The notes under the pieces: generated by a model
Database searches by the model: none
What the model saw: the letters and a program-made list of their open reading frames with translations, nothing else
Told to the model about the DNA's origin: nothing
DNA from: Linanthus parryae
Taxonomy: Eukaryota > Streptophyta > Magnoliopsida > Ericales > Polemoniaceae
Length of the DNA: 64,000 nucleotides
Reading direction: 5' to 3'
Assembly (NCBI GenBank): GCA_023055425.1
Contig: JALGPY010000034.1
Coordinates: forward strand, 682,001 to 746,000
In this document: one piece after another, positions 11,974 through 22,350 of the stretch
How the letters are laid out: every line of letters starts with the position of its first letter
How positions within the stretch are numbered: position 1 is the first letter of the stretch
Translations under genes and position numbers: made by a program

Positions 11974-12904
11974 AGGCATCCTTTAATCTCTTCCTCCATC
12001 TCCATCTAACTCTGGGTCTTCAATCTCGGCATAACCCCTGGAAAAAGGAGATCTCTCAAATTCAAATCAACATGGTTGACGGATTCGAAGGGTTACGTAA
12101 CTTGAGTTATCGTAAATTTTATTTGTCACACGACACGGACACATTGACCTCAATTTGCATCTACCACTAGAGATGCAAACGTTTCCTTTTGGTCTGGTTT
12201 GAAATGAAAAAACACAACTGCGACAGTTCAGTCTAATCACGGTTCAGATTTGTTCCGGTCTCCATTTTGACAGTACAATTTAGTTAAACGATTGCTTCCA
12301 TATCATTACTTGAAAGTAGATACTAAACTTAAAAAAAAAAATTATATAAAAGATCAAATAAAGTAGACTTGATCGAATCTACAATCATCTCTTAATTTTC
12401 TAAAAAAAATAGGAAAAACAACAAAACGAATATGCACACATCCTCAACATGTTACATGAAAGAACAATTATATTATAATTCAGGTACATAAATTTCATGC
12501 AATACAATTTAGAAGGTGTAATGCAGTTTAATTGGTTCGGTTTGATACAATTTGTGATTTTTCGTGTTTGAACGTGCATCCTACGGCGCATCACGAGTAG
12601 GTAGATTAACAACAAGATTTTTCGTGTTTTGGTTTTCTTTTTAACAAAAATTGACATGTCAAGTTAAAGGCATCTATTTTGCAAGAGTCTCTTTGACTGC
12701 ATTTCTGGGTTTGAACTTTGAAGGGCTGGTTGGGGCTTACCCGGCCAGAACTTCAAAGACTGAACTGAAGCCTAACCCGAACCACCAATTGGCCATATAA
12801 AAAACTCAAGCCCGTCGTCATTGCGTTAAAATGTTTAAGAGCCTGTTTGATAATGTTTTTTTTCTTTCTAAAATGCTGATTTTCAAATCTAAAAATCGTT
12901 TTTG

Positions 12905-12975
12905 TATGTTTGGTAAACTGCTTACGATCACTGGAACAGCTTCTATGTATACACCAGTAAAATCCCGCCATTTGC
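12905..12975 (-). other. Exon-like conserved block, copy 1 (RSCSS)
   Basis: Read on the minus strand this encodes QMAGFYWCIHRSCSSD. It matches four other places in the window: 24,590-24,650, 40,725-40,790, 48,650-48,720 and 58,640-58,705. Several copies sit just after a TTTCAG-like splice acceptor. The function is unknown. This copy is degenerate and has no PPR gene next to it. Confidence 0.4.
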
Positions 12976-13762
12976 CAGAAAAAACTGAGATAATATGAAC
13001 AAAATTACTCCATTAAGAAACAATGGAAAACAAAAAATAAACAATGTAAAAAAGGTGCACAAGAATAGTTCATAACTAGAGCCTCCATTCGTTAGAACAC
13101 AACTATTATCTGTTCAATGTTCAACATTTACCCATCCGAGGCACTGCTTTCTGCTCCATGAGCAAAATACAATTTAAGAATGTATTTCAAGCTCATTTTT
13201 TTTTTTTTTTTTTTAATTTCATAGGAACAAGCCACCTCCAAACATGCCCTAATACCAAAGCTCAGAGCTCTAATCTGCAGGTCTCCCGAACCAACTGACA
13301 CCTAGGATCAACAAATGACCTACTTTCAACTAAATGTTTTATCATCTTTAATCTTTCCTCATACCATAAATGAATATAATATACATTCAACTATTGTTAA
13401 ATACATTCACCTCTCTGCCCCATATTGATCGTGAAGGAGAGGAGGTTATCTTCTATACAAGCAAACAAATCCAAGTTAATTAAAGGTTCATAAATGGGTT
13501 CTTGGGGGGGCTGTTATGGTTGTTCAGAACCTGCTAGCGAGCTGTTTCCATTTCAGGTTATCAGATACGGTGGTAGCTATGTATGTAATCCTATTTATGT
13601 ACCGAATCGGTTTTCTCTCCCATACTTTTAAAGATAAACACAGTTATTTTCCGATGTAGCCAAAAAATACAAGATAAACACGGGGACTTTATTTCTGAGG
13701 ATTTAATTTTAACCTTTTCAAAGAAGATAAGGAAGAAGGGGAGTGCAAATCTTCCATAAAAA

Positions 13763-14420
13763 CTACCAAGAATCAGTCTGAGCTAAATTGTAGCCGACCT
13801 GCAGGACCCACAAGCCAAGAACTGGTCTGAAAATTCTTCCTGCCGTAAAATCGAACTTAACAGACGGTTTATAGGTCATTATTTTATAACATAACTCTCT
13901 GGTAGAGAAAGACAGGGCCGGATGGCATCTCAATCCGTTAAAACACCTCACTATTCATGTTGAAACTTGGATTAATGTATTAAACCAATCTATATTTGGG
14001 CTTCTCTATGTTGGGCCTTTTCTGTGATAAAGCCCATTATGGTCTCCACAAGCTTTGAAGCCCAGTCAAGACTTCCAAGCCCAACACTGTCCTCTGTGAA
14101 GCCCATTATCCCTTGGGGTTTTCTCTATAATGTTTAACAGCTGTAAGAGCCGTTTCGCTTCAGAGCGTTGGATGGGATCCAACGGATCTATTTGGTTCTA
14201 TTTATTCCTTTAGTCTCAGTCGTTTAGATTTAATCAATACATTGTACAAAATTTTGTTCCTTCGTCTCCTTCACAGTTTCATTCTCTCTTTCTGTGCAAA
14301 ACTATGGAGATCTAAATCTCATTTCATAATGTAAATATCTTCTGAACTCCCTTCTAAACGCCAATGCATGTACCCAACAGCTTCTGCCTTTATTGCACCC
14401 AAGTTGGGTGACCCCAATAT
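13763..14420 (-). pseudogene. F-box/FBA pseudogene fragment, split by a solo LTR
   Basis: The minus strand encodes KIMTYKPSVKF, matching KIMTCKPSIEF of the F-box gene at 15,479. The DNA at 13,915-13,970 (GATGGCATCTCAATCCGTT...) is nearly identical to 15,836-15,890. The homology resumes at 14,332-14,400 with GYMHW, matching the same phrase in the intact copy. The interruption is a 349-bp LTR at 13,978-14,326. Only the middle third of an F-box-associated domain remains, with no start, so it cannot be functional. Confidence 0.8.
13978..14326 (+). mobile_element. Solo LTR (copia-like, TA...CA ends) with 5-bp target duplication
   Basis: This 349-bp insert begins TATTAAACC and ends ATCTCATTTCA. 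It is flanked by TAATG at 13,973-13,977 and 14,327-14,331. It splits an F-box fragment whose two halves align to one continuous stretch of the gene at 15,479-16,678, so the borders are confirmed by an empty paralogous site. Its ends have the non-canonical TA/CA form shared by the two copia elements at 25 and 30 kb. A TATA-like stretch (CTATTTATTCC) lies at about 14,197-14,208. No internal region is present, as expected after recombination between two LTRs. Confidence 0.78.
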
Positions 14421-14819
14421 AGCCCCTCCTAAAAGTTCGCAGTAAGCTAAACATAGATAACATTTCATTCCTTGGTCACCACTACAAGTCACAAGCACAA
14501 TGTAGGCCAAAACTATCACTAGAGTAAGCTAAACATAGATTAACATGCCACCAACAAAGATGCTGCAGATGAATATCTCATGTGGACTGTGTTCTTATTA
14601 GTTTTATTTTAACTTTTTTCAGATGAAAATCTCATTTGGAGTTGGCGCTTTCATGACTTTGGCATGTACAAACAATTATACTTTTCATGTATCACCACAG
14701 TTGGTTGCATCAGTTATAGCAGAGATTTTTTTTCCATGGGTCAACTCACATGCCACACAAGTAACCGAGAAAAATAAGAGCAATTTCGAACAAAAAATAG
14801 GACTAATTCTTTTACCTGA

Positions 14820-14960
14820 TTAATCAACTGATGCAAGGCTCTCATTGCACGAGAATGTCTCCCTTATAAATCTTCTTTTGGAGAACTTTTTGGTATCTCC
14901 GGTCTCTGTATCCGAATACAAGATTATCAAAACCATGGTTCTAGCAATATTCGATTTACC
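14820..14960 (-). pseudogene. F-box C-terminal fragment
   Basis: The stretch around 14,835-14,950 (GCAAGGCTCTCATTGCACG..., ATAAATCTTC..., CAAGATTATCAAA) aligns with 15,490-15,620, the 3' end of the F-box gene. The 3' flank is also similar (14,700-14,820 against 15,365-15,480), so a larger tandem duplication is involved. Stops and gaps remove any coding ability. Confidence 0.65.
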
Positions 14961-15478
14961 ATATGAGCTTGTAGAGAGTTACAAACTTTATGTACAATGA
15001 ATCAAATAAACAGTGTCATTTCCTTTTCGTACAGAAATCATGGTTCCAACTTTTAAGTACTCTGTAAAGGCAATAAATGCCGTAATACAATTTTCCCCTC
15101 TTCATCTATGACTTCATTTTGGATCATAATTCATATCTTAAGAGTCCGAATCAGGGTGGGAACAGATGGAAGATGTGCATCACTGTATAACTGTGTTTCA
15201 TTTCGTCAAATTTTGCGCTTTCAAATTAATGTGTGTATCAACATTTAATAACCATCGTTATGGTGAGAGAGCGCATATGTGAATCTAAACAGGAATAAGA
15301 AGATATAATTGGACTCCTTTCTCTAACAACATTTCCGCACCAATGATTTTCATGCATCGTCACACTAGGTTGCATCAATTACAGTAGAGATTTTGTTTTC
15401 ACGGATCATTTACCACAAAGTAAAACATGAGAAAAAAAAAAGAACAATCTTGAAGAACGAAAAATATTGACTAGCTGA

Positions 15479-16678
15479 TTATTCAAGTGACACAAGGCTT
15501 TCACTGTATGGGTAGGTCATCGGAATGATTTGTCTTCCCTCATAAATCTTGATCTCCTCATACTCTGGATCATATAAGCAGTCTCGGACCAAGCCACGAT
15601 CCAAGATTATCAAATCAATGCCATCTTTGCTGAAAAATCCTTTAGCATAACAAAACTCAATGGACGGTTTACAAGTCATTATTTTAGTCCATGACTGATT
15701 CTTACCACCACAATCATTCAACACCCACACATCAATCTCAGTATGAAGCCTGTCCGAATCGCTCTGTCTATTAACTAACACGGAAAGAGATCCTCTATAG
15801 TGGGTAAGAAGACGGTATTTGAGTAAGACAGGGCACGATGGCATCTCAATCCGTTGAAACACCTCATCATTTATGTTGTAACTTAAAATGTACCTGCCTT
15901 CATGCCAATGCATGTACCCATTCACACACGTGGTCGTATCAACACGAACAGTACAACCAGTACTCCACACGATCTTATAAGGGAAGTCCATATTCTTCAC
16001 GGTCCATGAATTATTAGAAGTCGAGAACAAACTAACTCGAGCCCTAGACCTTCCTCCTCCTTCTGAATCAGACAATTTAATTTGCACCACCTTGAAAGAA
16101 TTGGTGACCGGATCGAACCAAAACCCCGAGCCATACCATATTCTACCATTGCTCTCATCATCCATCAGAGAACCACCAATTTCCCTAACCTGTCTAGTGG
16201 CTGGATTCCAAAGGACATACATCCTTTGGGTTGGTGAGATGGATAAGCAAACTACTCCATTGAAACAACCCACAATCTCAACACGTATCAATTCACTACT
16301 GTAAAATGGCAGCTCTTGGACAGAACCGTCACCAAATTCGAATATGCGAATTACATGTATATCACTAGGAGTGACGACGATATTTCTTTGAAGAGACGTC
16401 CACAAAGAGAAAATTTTGTTGTTACGGTGGCTATGTGAAGAGTGCAAAGCAATGAAGTTAGGAGATTTTATCAGAGAATACCAGTGCTTGGAGATGGACT
16501 TGAACCGCATCAGGGACTTCGCCGGCAGTCTCACCAAGATGTAAACTATCAAATCTTATGTTAACTCTTTCTTTGTTCTCTTACTCGCCTGACCTCCTTG
16601 ATCTTCTTTTTCTTTTTCTTCTTCTTCTTGAGGAGGAGGACCTGAAGGAACAACAAGAGCTCCTGTAGAGGAATCCAT
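15479..16678 (-). pseudogene. F-box protein with F-box-associated (FBA) domain, one premature stop
   Basis: F-box proteins bring substrates to SCF ubiquitin ligases through an N-terminal F-box that binds SKP1. The ATG at 16,678 (MDSSTGALV) opens an acidic/Lys-rich lead and reaches KKELT at 16,561. Then comes TAA (16,558-16,556), then DLIVYILVRLPAKSLMRFKS in the same frame. ELTxDLIVYILVRLPAKSL is a normal F-box start, so the stop replaces one residue inside the motif. After it, 357 codons stay open through the FBA domain (WNPATRQ, DPVTNSFKVV, GYMHW). No ATG stands near the second part; its first open codon is TTG. Readthrough would give about 399 aa. It is either a recent pseudogene or a null allele; a sequencing error is possible. 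Confidence 0.85.
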
Positions 16679-16939
16679 AACAGCGTGTCTGTTTGGTTCA
16701 AAGCACTGGATGGAGAGCCAGTAAATAGTGGTGATGCATGCAATGTATGGGAAGTTGAGGGGGTGAAGCATGATGGGGAAGCTTCTGGAAGTCAATTAAT
16801 TACTCCTCTTGAGCCCTAAAATTATGGGCCTGGATGATGGGCTACGGGATTCATAGAGTTGAGATGGATTTAACTGCCCCTTTTTCCTGAAATTGTTTAA
16901 TGACTCATTGGTTTTAGGGTGAATTACTACGCAGCATTT

Positions 16940-18295
16940 GGTCAGAAAGCCTGTTGGATACTCTGACAGGAGTACATAGTTGTCAAAATCTTACTATTCA
17001 CGATTTGTATCTTACGATTCGACTCGATTCACCCATGAAAATATGCGAATCCCGATTCAAGAGTCCGAATCTTGCGATTCGGTTGCCATTTCAGACCGAC
17101 TCTACGATTCACCTTCGAGACGGTCTGATTGAGTTGCAGCATCAGTCTAAGAAATAATACTTCCTACATTACTTCCTATACTTATGTCTGTTTCGCAACA
17201 TGCATTTGTTTTAAATTACGAGTGCATTTTTCTCAATTTCAAGGCTAATTATTTTCTATCATTTTCAATCTCCTTCGCATCTTGTAGCTCCTTTCTCCAC
17301 ATGCCTATCTATATTTAGATTATTCTTTATCTTTAGATGTGTGAAACTCTTAACAACTAGTTATATGGAAGCGAGTTTCCAATAATTTGAGCTTTCTTTT
17401 TGTAAAAATATGAATGTTTTCTTCAAAAATGTTACCATTTTATGAAATATTTTATTATGTCTACATGAAAATATTGCAAGCTGAATCTTTCCAATTCACG
17501 ATTCGATTCGATTTACGATTCAGTGAAGGGGAATGTGGATTCACTATCTAAATCTCGATTTGACAACTATGTAGGAGTACCCAATCAGCATTATCCTTGA
17601 TGAGAAATCCTGTGGCAGATCCAACCTTAATGGATGGTCTGCAAGTCAGTAGATTAGTCCGAGACTAATTGGCACCACCACAGTTGTTCATCACCCACAC
17701 ATCAACCTCGGAGTAGAAAATGCCTGGACCAGTCCGCGTGCGAACCAATATGGCAAGAGATCCTCTGTAATGAGCAAGATGGACGTGGCAGAAACCAGGC
17801 TAAAATGGCATCTCAATCCGTTTAAAGACCTATCATGTCATAACTTGGAATGAACTAGTCGTCCAATCTCAAATCCTGATTAAGGAATACTATACACCCA
17901 AATACATGTACCTGTTAGCACACACGGCACCATGAATAGTATTAGGACCACTCCCCAGAATTCGGAAATGGAAGCTAATGTTAGTCTCTTCTGTCCATGA
18001 ATTAGTAGCAGTAGAGAACATATTGACTTGCTCATTAGCCTCTCCTTATGTATCAGTATTCAATTTGACTAATGCCACTTTAAAAGCATAGCAAACCGGA
18101 TCAAAACAAAATCCACCCCCGTACCATCCATTCTTAGGAGACTAATCACTGGGATCACTCATGGAACAAACCAGTTTTCCTACAGGTTCTAGTGGCAGGG
18201 TTCTAAAGACCATGCCCACCTGGATATGTTGGGAGAGATTAGCAAACCAATTTCCCTAGACGTTCTAGTACCAATTTACTCAGGGACTTCTTTGC
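16940..18295 (-). pseudogene. F-box/FBA pseudogene with MITE insertion
   Basis: Apart from the MITE, 16,940-18,295 follows the F-box gene from its 3' end toward its 5' part. Landmarks are GTTCATCACCCACACATCAA (CWVLNDCG region), GGCATCTCAATCCGTTTAAA, a degenerate YMHW region near 17,900, and the FDPVTNSF-type region near 18,090. Many frameshifts and stops are present. Related relics lie at 36,975-37,460 and 51,685-52,410, each on the 3' side of a PPR copy, so it is part of the duplicated unit. Confidence 0.7.
16976..17572. mobile_element. MITE (597 bp) with inverted ends, inside an F-box relic
   Basis: The ends are ATAGTTGTCAAAATC and GATTTGACAACTATGT, inverted copies of each other. Direct repeats AGGAGTAC flank it at 16,968-16,975 and 17,573-17,580. 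The related F-box relic at 51,760-51,790 has the site uninterrupted (GACAGGAGTACCAAATCA), confirming a gain here. Subterminal DNA is rich in CGATTCG/CGAATC words. An 8-bp duplication suggests hAT, but the end sequence could also fit Mutator-like MITEs, so the superfamily is open. No coding capacity. Confidence 0.78.
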
Positions 18296-18564
18296 CAGTT
18301 TTTCCATTTTAATTTATTCATTCTTATGCTAGGGTCTATTTCTACATTCCCTTCAAGTAGACCTCTTTATCTGGGTATGTCTTGTGAACATTGTAATTCT
18401 TTATTATTTCTCATTCATTAATGCACTTTTACCTTTCTAAGAAAACTTTGAGATAATCAGCACCTAGTAATAAAAGCATCACATAAAACTTACTAATGGT
18501 ACTTGCTGGAATTATTCTTGAAATTGGATTCCTGCAAGCACGCACTGTCATCCCTGGGCCTTCA

Positions 18565-18850
18565 TTTGCTTAATCAAATAGGCTTTCCATGCGCAGTGCA
18601 GTAAGCTTGATACTGTAAGTTCAGACATCGTGTGTCTGCCCTCTGGAAGCAAGGTAGGTTCACGAAGAGTTGTCGAGATACAGTGACTTTTCCACCCCTG
18701 CATATACTGCCATATCATTAATCACAATGTCAGAAACAGACGATTTATTTCCAAATAGGTCAATGCCTCACTTGTTGGTTTGGGACCAACAATCTAACAG
18801 AGTAGTGTTCGTGAATTGATCAAGAAACAGACCCTGGGCTAAGCTACTGT
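18565..18850 (-). pseudogene. Degenerate PPR relic
   Basis: The DNA TTTGCTTAATCAAATAGGCTTTCC...GCTTGATACTGTAAGTTCAGAC...GAAGAGTTGTCGAGATACAGTG parallels 38,190-38,300 of PPR2. A nearly identical relic is at 42,536-42,830. Aligned on the minus strand, the 42.5-kb version reads like GGRLIGARELF and the motif after it, heavily decayed. This is the remnant of the two penultimate repeats of an old PPR copy. Confidence 0.55.
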
Positions 18851-19890
18851 ACAAGACAAATAAGAGCTCATATAAGGTAATTGGATACCTATAATAGCAG
18901 GAGCTCAATGATCATCCAGACAATGGCAGCATATTCGTCGTGCTTGGGGTGGAAATATCTTCAATAGCATACATGCAAGAGTAGTGCTCGCTTCGACGGC
19001 TTATATACTGTTCAGTGCATCCATAAAACTTATTTGATGTTACAGCATCATACTCACTATACGAACACAGACCAAACAAAAATCAGAAATCTGAACCATG
19101 GTTTCTAATTTTCTATATTATGAAACATAATTCATGTGCAGCTTGTTAGTGTCATACCTGACTCGACATGCGTCTGTGTCTGAGTCTGAACTCCTACAGA
19201 TTCCAATATCCAGCTTTATAAAGTGTAGGAAGATAGCATTCAGCTATGGAAACTATGGTACCTCACATCAACAGTCATCAAACAAACATGTCAAAAGCAG
19301 TATCCTCCATGCAACCTTCAGAATAGTTCTTAATCAGCAGCCGTTGCTTTCATTCAATCTTCACTGATGAGAAGTCCCTAAAAGATGAACCACATTGCCA
19401 AAGAAAATCTATATACCAATTACCATGGCAAGTTTTTCCATTTCAACAAAGTGCACTGCTATACTGCACTCACACTTGATACCAGTAGATTAGAGAAAAA
19501 AGTTTTAGTAGTCAATTCTCAATCACAAAGCAAATCAAACACAATAAATCAAATAGTCCTCAGCAATTATTGCCCCAACTCACACACAATGCTATTAGAG
19601 CAAACTACCAGAAAACAGTCAAAGCTGGCCGCGGACCAACTTCCCTTTCTCAGTTCCTGCTTCCTAATGGACACTCAGTAGCCATCTGCTTTCTTCGGTT
19701 CATCCTCTTTTTCTTGGAATTCTATCTCCATCTTATACGGACTAATGACTTTCTGCATGTATTTGCTCTGTTCGCCTTCGTTCATGCACATCTCTTTCCA
19801 TCACACCCCTATCAAAACTCTACAACAAAATCAAGGAAGAAGGTAATTAGTGCCTCCTCTTGCAGGATTTGTATGTTTCAAGGAAAACAG
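18851..19890. other. Duplicated non-coding spacer
   Basis: No gene is seen. The part 19,435-19,665 (AAGTGCACTGCTATACTGCACTC...) is a copy of 37,462-37,670, so this spacer belongs to the tandem unit that carries the PPR genes. Confidence 0.6.
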
Positions 19891-19894
19891 AACT

Positions 19895-19985
19895 CAATCC
19901 ACCATTTCATATAGCAATCTGGTACCTTGGCTCCACAGTCTGAAATTGCACACTCCCAAAATGAGGGTAGGGTAAGTAACAACGT
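19895..19985 (-). pseudogene. PPR relic, one motif
   Basis: About 80 bp (CATTTCATATAGCAATCTGG...GTTTGGGGAAATACCC) is nearly identical to 44,185-44,280 in PPR3, coding the VTYTTLILGV-type motif on the minus strand. It is isolated and cannot make a protein. Confidence 0.75.
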
Positions 19986-20157
19986 TTGGGGAAATACCCT
20001 CCTACTTTCTTAGAAAATTTCATGTTAAAAGTACTGAAGATGATTTTGAAAGAAGATCAAACCTTATGAGTTAGTATTTGTTCATATACGATAATTTACT
20101 CCGCTCGCCCTTCATGCACGATAATCACCCTAGGTCCTTCTCCACTTGCCCCTGCCC

Positions 20158-20421
20158 CTACCCCTGGTCCACTCGCCTGATTTGCCAACACATTCTGAAA
20201 CTCCATGCAGATCCTAGAAGACTCCAAATGAAAAAAATATCATCTGATTCACACATAGCTCTAAAAGCCCACTCATTTACACCATGACCCATCAGTAGCT
20301 TCTCAAACGACTCGGAGAACATTTCACCAGCTGTTTCTAGTTCTAGTTTTGCCTTCTTGGCATTGGAACACTCAGCCTCCTCCTCCTCTTGTCCTCCCTT
20401 TCCTTTCACCATTTGGTCCAT
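20158..20421 (-). CDS. Unrecognised short frame with acidic/Lys-rich start (87 aa)
   Basis: I do not recognise this frame. It begins MDQMVKGKGGQEEEEAE, continues AKKAKLELETAGEMF and then becomes Trp/Phe-rich. It lies 112 bases past the PPR1 stop on the same strand. It could be a fragment of a captured gene or chance. No copy was noticed near the other PPR genes. Confidence 0.2.
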   Translation of the reverse strand: MDQMVKGKGGQEEEEAECSNAKKAKLELETAGEMFSESFEKLLMGHGVNEWAFRAMCESDDIFFIWSLLGSAWSFRMCWQIRRVDQG

Positions 20422-20532
20422 AACTCATGGATGAGGTCAAGTACAGTGCAGCAACTGGCAAGTAACTGAACTTTTTTGACAGTCCTCGAAAAGCCAAGTT
20501 CAGTGCAGCAACTGGTAAGTAACTGCAATGAC

Positions 20533-22350
20533 TCAAGAAAATGAGGTGATCCCCAAAAAGTTCTTGAGCAGGTCACTGGACGTCTTATCTAACCCATCAT
20601 TATCCAGCATATTAAACAATATTTTGCAAACCGGAATCCCCCTCTCGCGCATCATCTCGAGAACATTAACTGCCTTCACCATCTCTTTATTTTTTAAATA
20701 TGCGTCAGCAACAACGGAATACGAATAGAAATTTGGCAAGAACCCATTTTCTTCCATTTTGATAAGCCAGTCATTCGCTTCATCAACTAGATTTTCTGTA
20801 CAGAGTCCATTAAGCATGGTATTGTACGTTCGAACATTGGGTTCGAGTCCTTTGGAAGAAAGGATCGAGAAGAGTTCCCGAGCAGCTTTGAGTCTCCCAC
20901 CTTTGCACAAACCATCTAGAACCACATTATACATCACAATGTTAGGCTCAAATCCATCATTTTCAAGCTGTTCCAAAAGTGTCAATGCCCCATCGAGTTG
21001 CTTGTTTTTGCACATGCCGTCTAACAGAGTAGAGTATGTGAATTGATCAGGAAACAAGCCATGAACTTTCATCTTGTCAAGAAGAAGACGAGCTTCTGCA
21101 ATTCTTCCAGCTTGACACAAGCCACCAATGAGAGAATTGTAGGTAACTGTATCAGGATACGCTTGCTTGCGAGTCATTTCCTCAAAGATATTCATGGCTT
21201 GATCATTCTGTTTGAGCTTGCAGTAGCCATTGATCAATGTATTGTAACTAACGACGTCAGGAGTAAAACCCCCGGCGACAATAGTATTGAGTAACTTTCT
21301 TGCCCTACCAACCTGACCTATCAGACAGTAGCCATCCATCAGAGAGTTAAAGGTGATAACATTTGGCCAGTTGCCCGTTTTAAGCATGAAAGCAACCACT
21401 TGCCAAGATTCCTTGACCCACCCTTTTTTGCAAAGGGCATCGATCATAATGGTGAACGTCTGGATGTTGGGCAAGATATTCATGCCCATCATTTCATATA
21501 GCAATCTAGTACCTTGGTGCCACTGTCCGAAATTGCAAACTCCCAGAATGAGGGTAGTGTAAGTAATAACGTTTGGGGAAATACGCTTAGCAATCATTTC
21601 TGAAAATAGTTCGAAAGCTTGGTCTAATTGCTGGTCTATGCAGAGGCCATCAATGATAGTATTATAAGTCACTTCATCGGACTCGTAACCTTGAGTTCCT
21701 TCCAGCTTTCTGAGGAGGCAAATAGCTTCAGTTGTTCTGCCGGTCTTGCACAATCCATTGATAACAGTATTGCAAGTTATTAAATCGAGACGATAACCTT
21801 TGAGCACTAATTCATCAAAGAGCCCAACGGCGGTATCTACCCTGCCATTTAGACAAAGGCCATTGATCAGAGTGTTGAAGGTTACCAGATCTGGTTCGTA
21901 ACCTTGTTTGAGAATTCTACCCAACAGAGAGCAACCAAAGGCAACACGATTCAAACGGCAGAAAGAATTGATGGCAACGTTGAGTGTGTACAGATCTGGC
22001 CTAACATTGTGATATTGGGTTCCTAAGGAATCCAATTTGGAAAACAGAGAAAGGGCAGTGGAATAGTGCTTTTTTCGAACAATAGAAGTGAGGAGTTGAG
22101 TGAATTGGATGATAGAAGGCAAGGGTCGCGCTTGAAGCATGGATTCAAACTCATTCACGGCGTCGTCGATGTTAAGGTGGCTGAACCGATCGGTTTTGCT
22201 AGAGCTATTGGTTTTGGAATGTAGAGAATTCACAAAAGTAAATGGAGGAAAAGAGGTGGTACCGTTGTCTTGTCCAACAGATGAAGAGAAACCACCATTT
22301 GCTGGAGCAGATTTCGTCATTTTTCGACAAAAATGCATCATCATCTTCAT
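20533..22350 (-). CDS. PPR1: RFL-type P-class PPR protein, intact, 605 aa
   Basis: RFL proteins are mitochondrial RNA-binding proteins; several known members restore fertility by acting on CMS transcripts. I use the ATG at 22,350 (MKMMMHFCRK), which aligns with the start of PPR2; the open frame upstream begins only with TTG. The N-terminus is Met/Lys/Arg/Ser-rich, fitting a mitochondrial presequence. The family signature AVNEFESMLQARPLPSII is at about 62-81. Fourteen 35-residue repeats run from about 80 to 560, then a short tail ends KNFLGITSFS. There is no intron, DYW or E domain, which is normal for RFL genes. Predicted recognition pairs (residues 5/35), repeats 1-13: TD ND ND ND NN TN TN ND ND ND SN NN NN. 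C-terminal type I, as in PPR3 and PPR5. It looks functional. Confidence 0.93.
   Translation of the reverse strand: MKMMMHFCRKMTKSAPANGGFSSSVGQDNGTTSFPPFTFVNSLHSKTNSSSKTDRFSHLNIDDAVNEFESMLQARPLPSIIQFTQLLTSIVRKKHYSTALSLFSKLDSLGTQYHNVRPDLYTLNVAINSFCRLNRVAFGCSLLGRILKQGYEPDLVTFNTLINGLCLNGRVDTAVGLFDELVLKGYRLDLITCNTVINGLCKTGRTTEAICLLRKLEGTQGYESDEVTYNTIIDGLCIDQQLDQAFELFSEMIAKRISPNVITYTTLILGVCNFGQWHQGTRLLYEMMGMNILPNIQTFTIMIDALCKKGWVKESWQVVAFMLKTGNWPNVITFNSLMDGYCLIGQVGRARKLLNTIVAGGFTPDVVSYNTLINGYCKLKQNDQAMNIFEEMTRKQAYPDTVTYNSLIGGLCQAGRIAEARLLLDKMKVHGLFPDQFTYSTLLDGMCKNKQLDGALTLLEQLENDGFEPNIVMYNVVLDGLCKGGRLKAARELFSILSSKGLEPNVRTYNTMLNGLCTENLVDEANDWLIKMEENGFLPNFYSYSVVADAYLKNKEMVKAVNVLEMMRERGIPVCKILFNMLDNDGLDKTSSDLLKNFLGITSFS

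Larger units (their letters stand above)
11768..13760. other. Intergenic spacer right of the Athila element
   Basis: I find no credible gene. An (ACT)n microsatellite of about 29 bp lies at 11,945-11,973. A T-tract lies at 13,198-13,214. The piece 12,905-12,975 resembles the recurrent exon-like block listed separately. The open frame at 11,769-12,170 starts one base after the LTR end and has simple-sequence composition, so I do not call it. Confidence 0.6.

Noticed and set aside
11769..12170. Plus-strand open frame of 133 codons
   Set aside because: It begins one base after the LTR end and runs through an (ACT)n microsatellite, with no recognisable domain; more likely chance.
16552..16553. 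Intact 357-aa F-box protein starting at 16,552
   Set aside because: The first codon is TTG, not ATG, and an in-frame ATG lead with the front of the F-box lies upstream of a TAA; a broken gene is the better reading.
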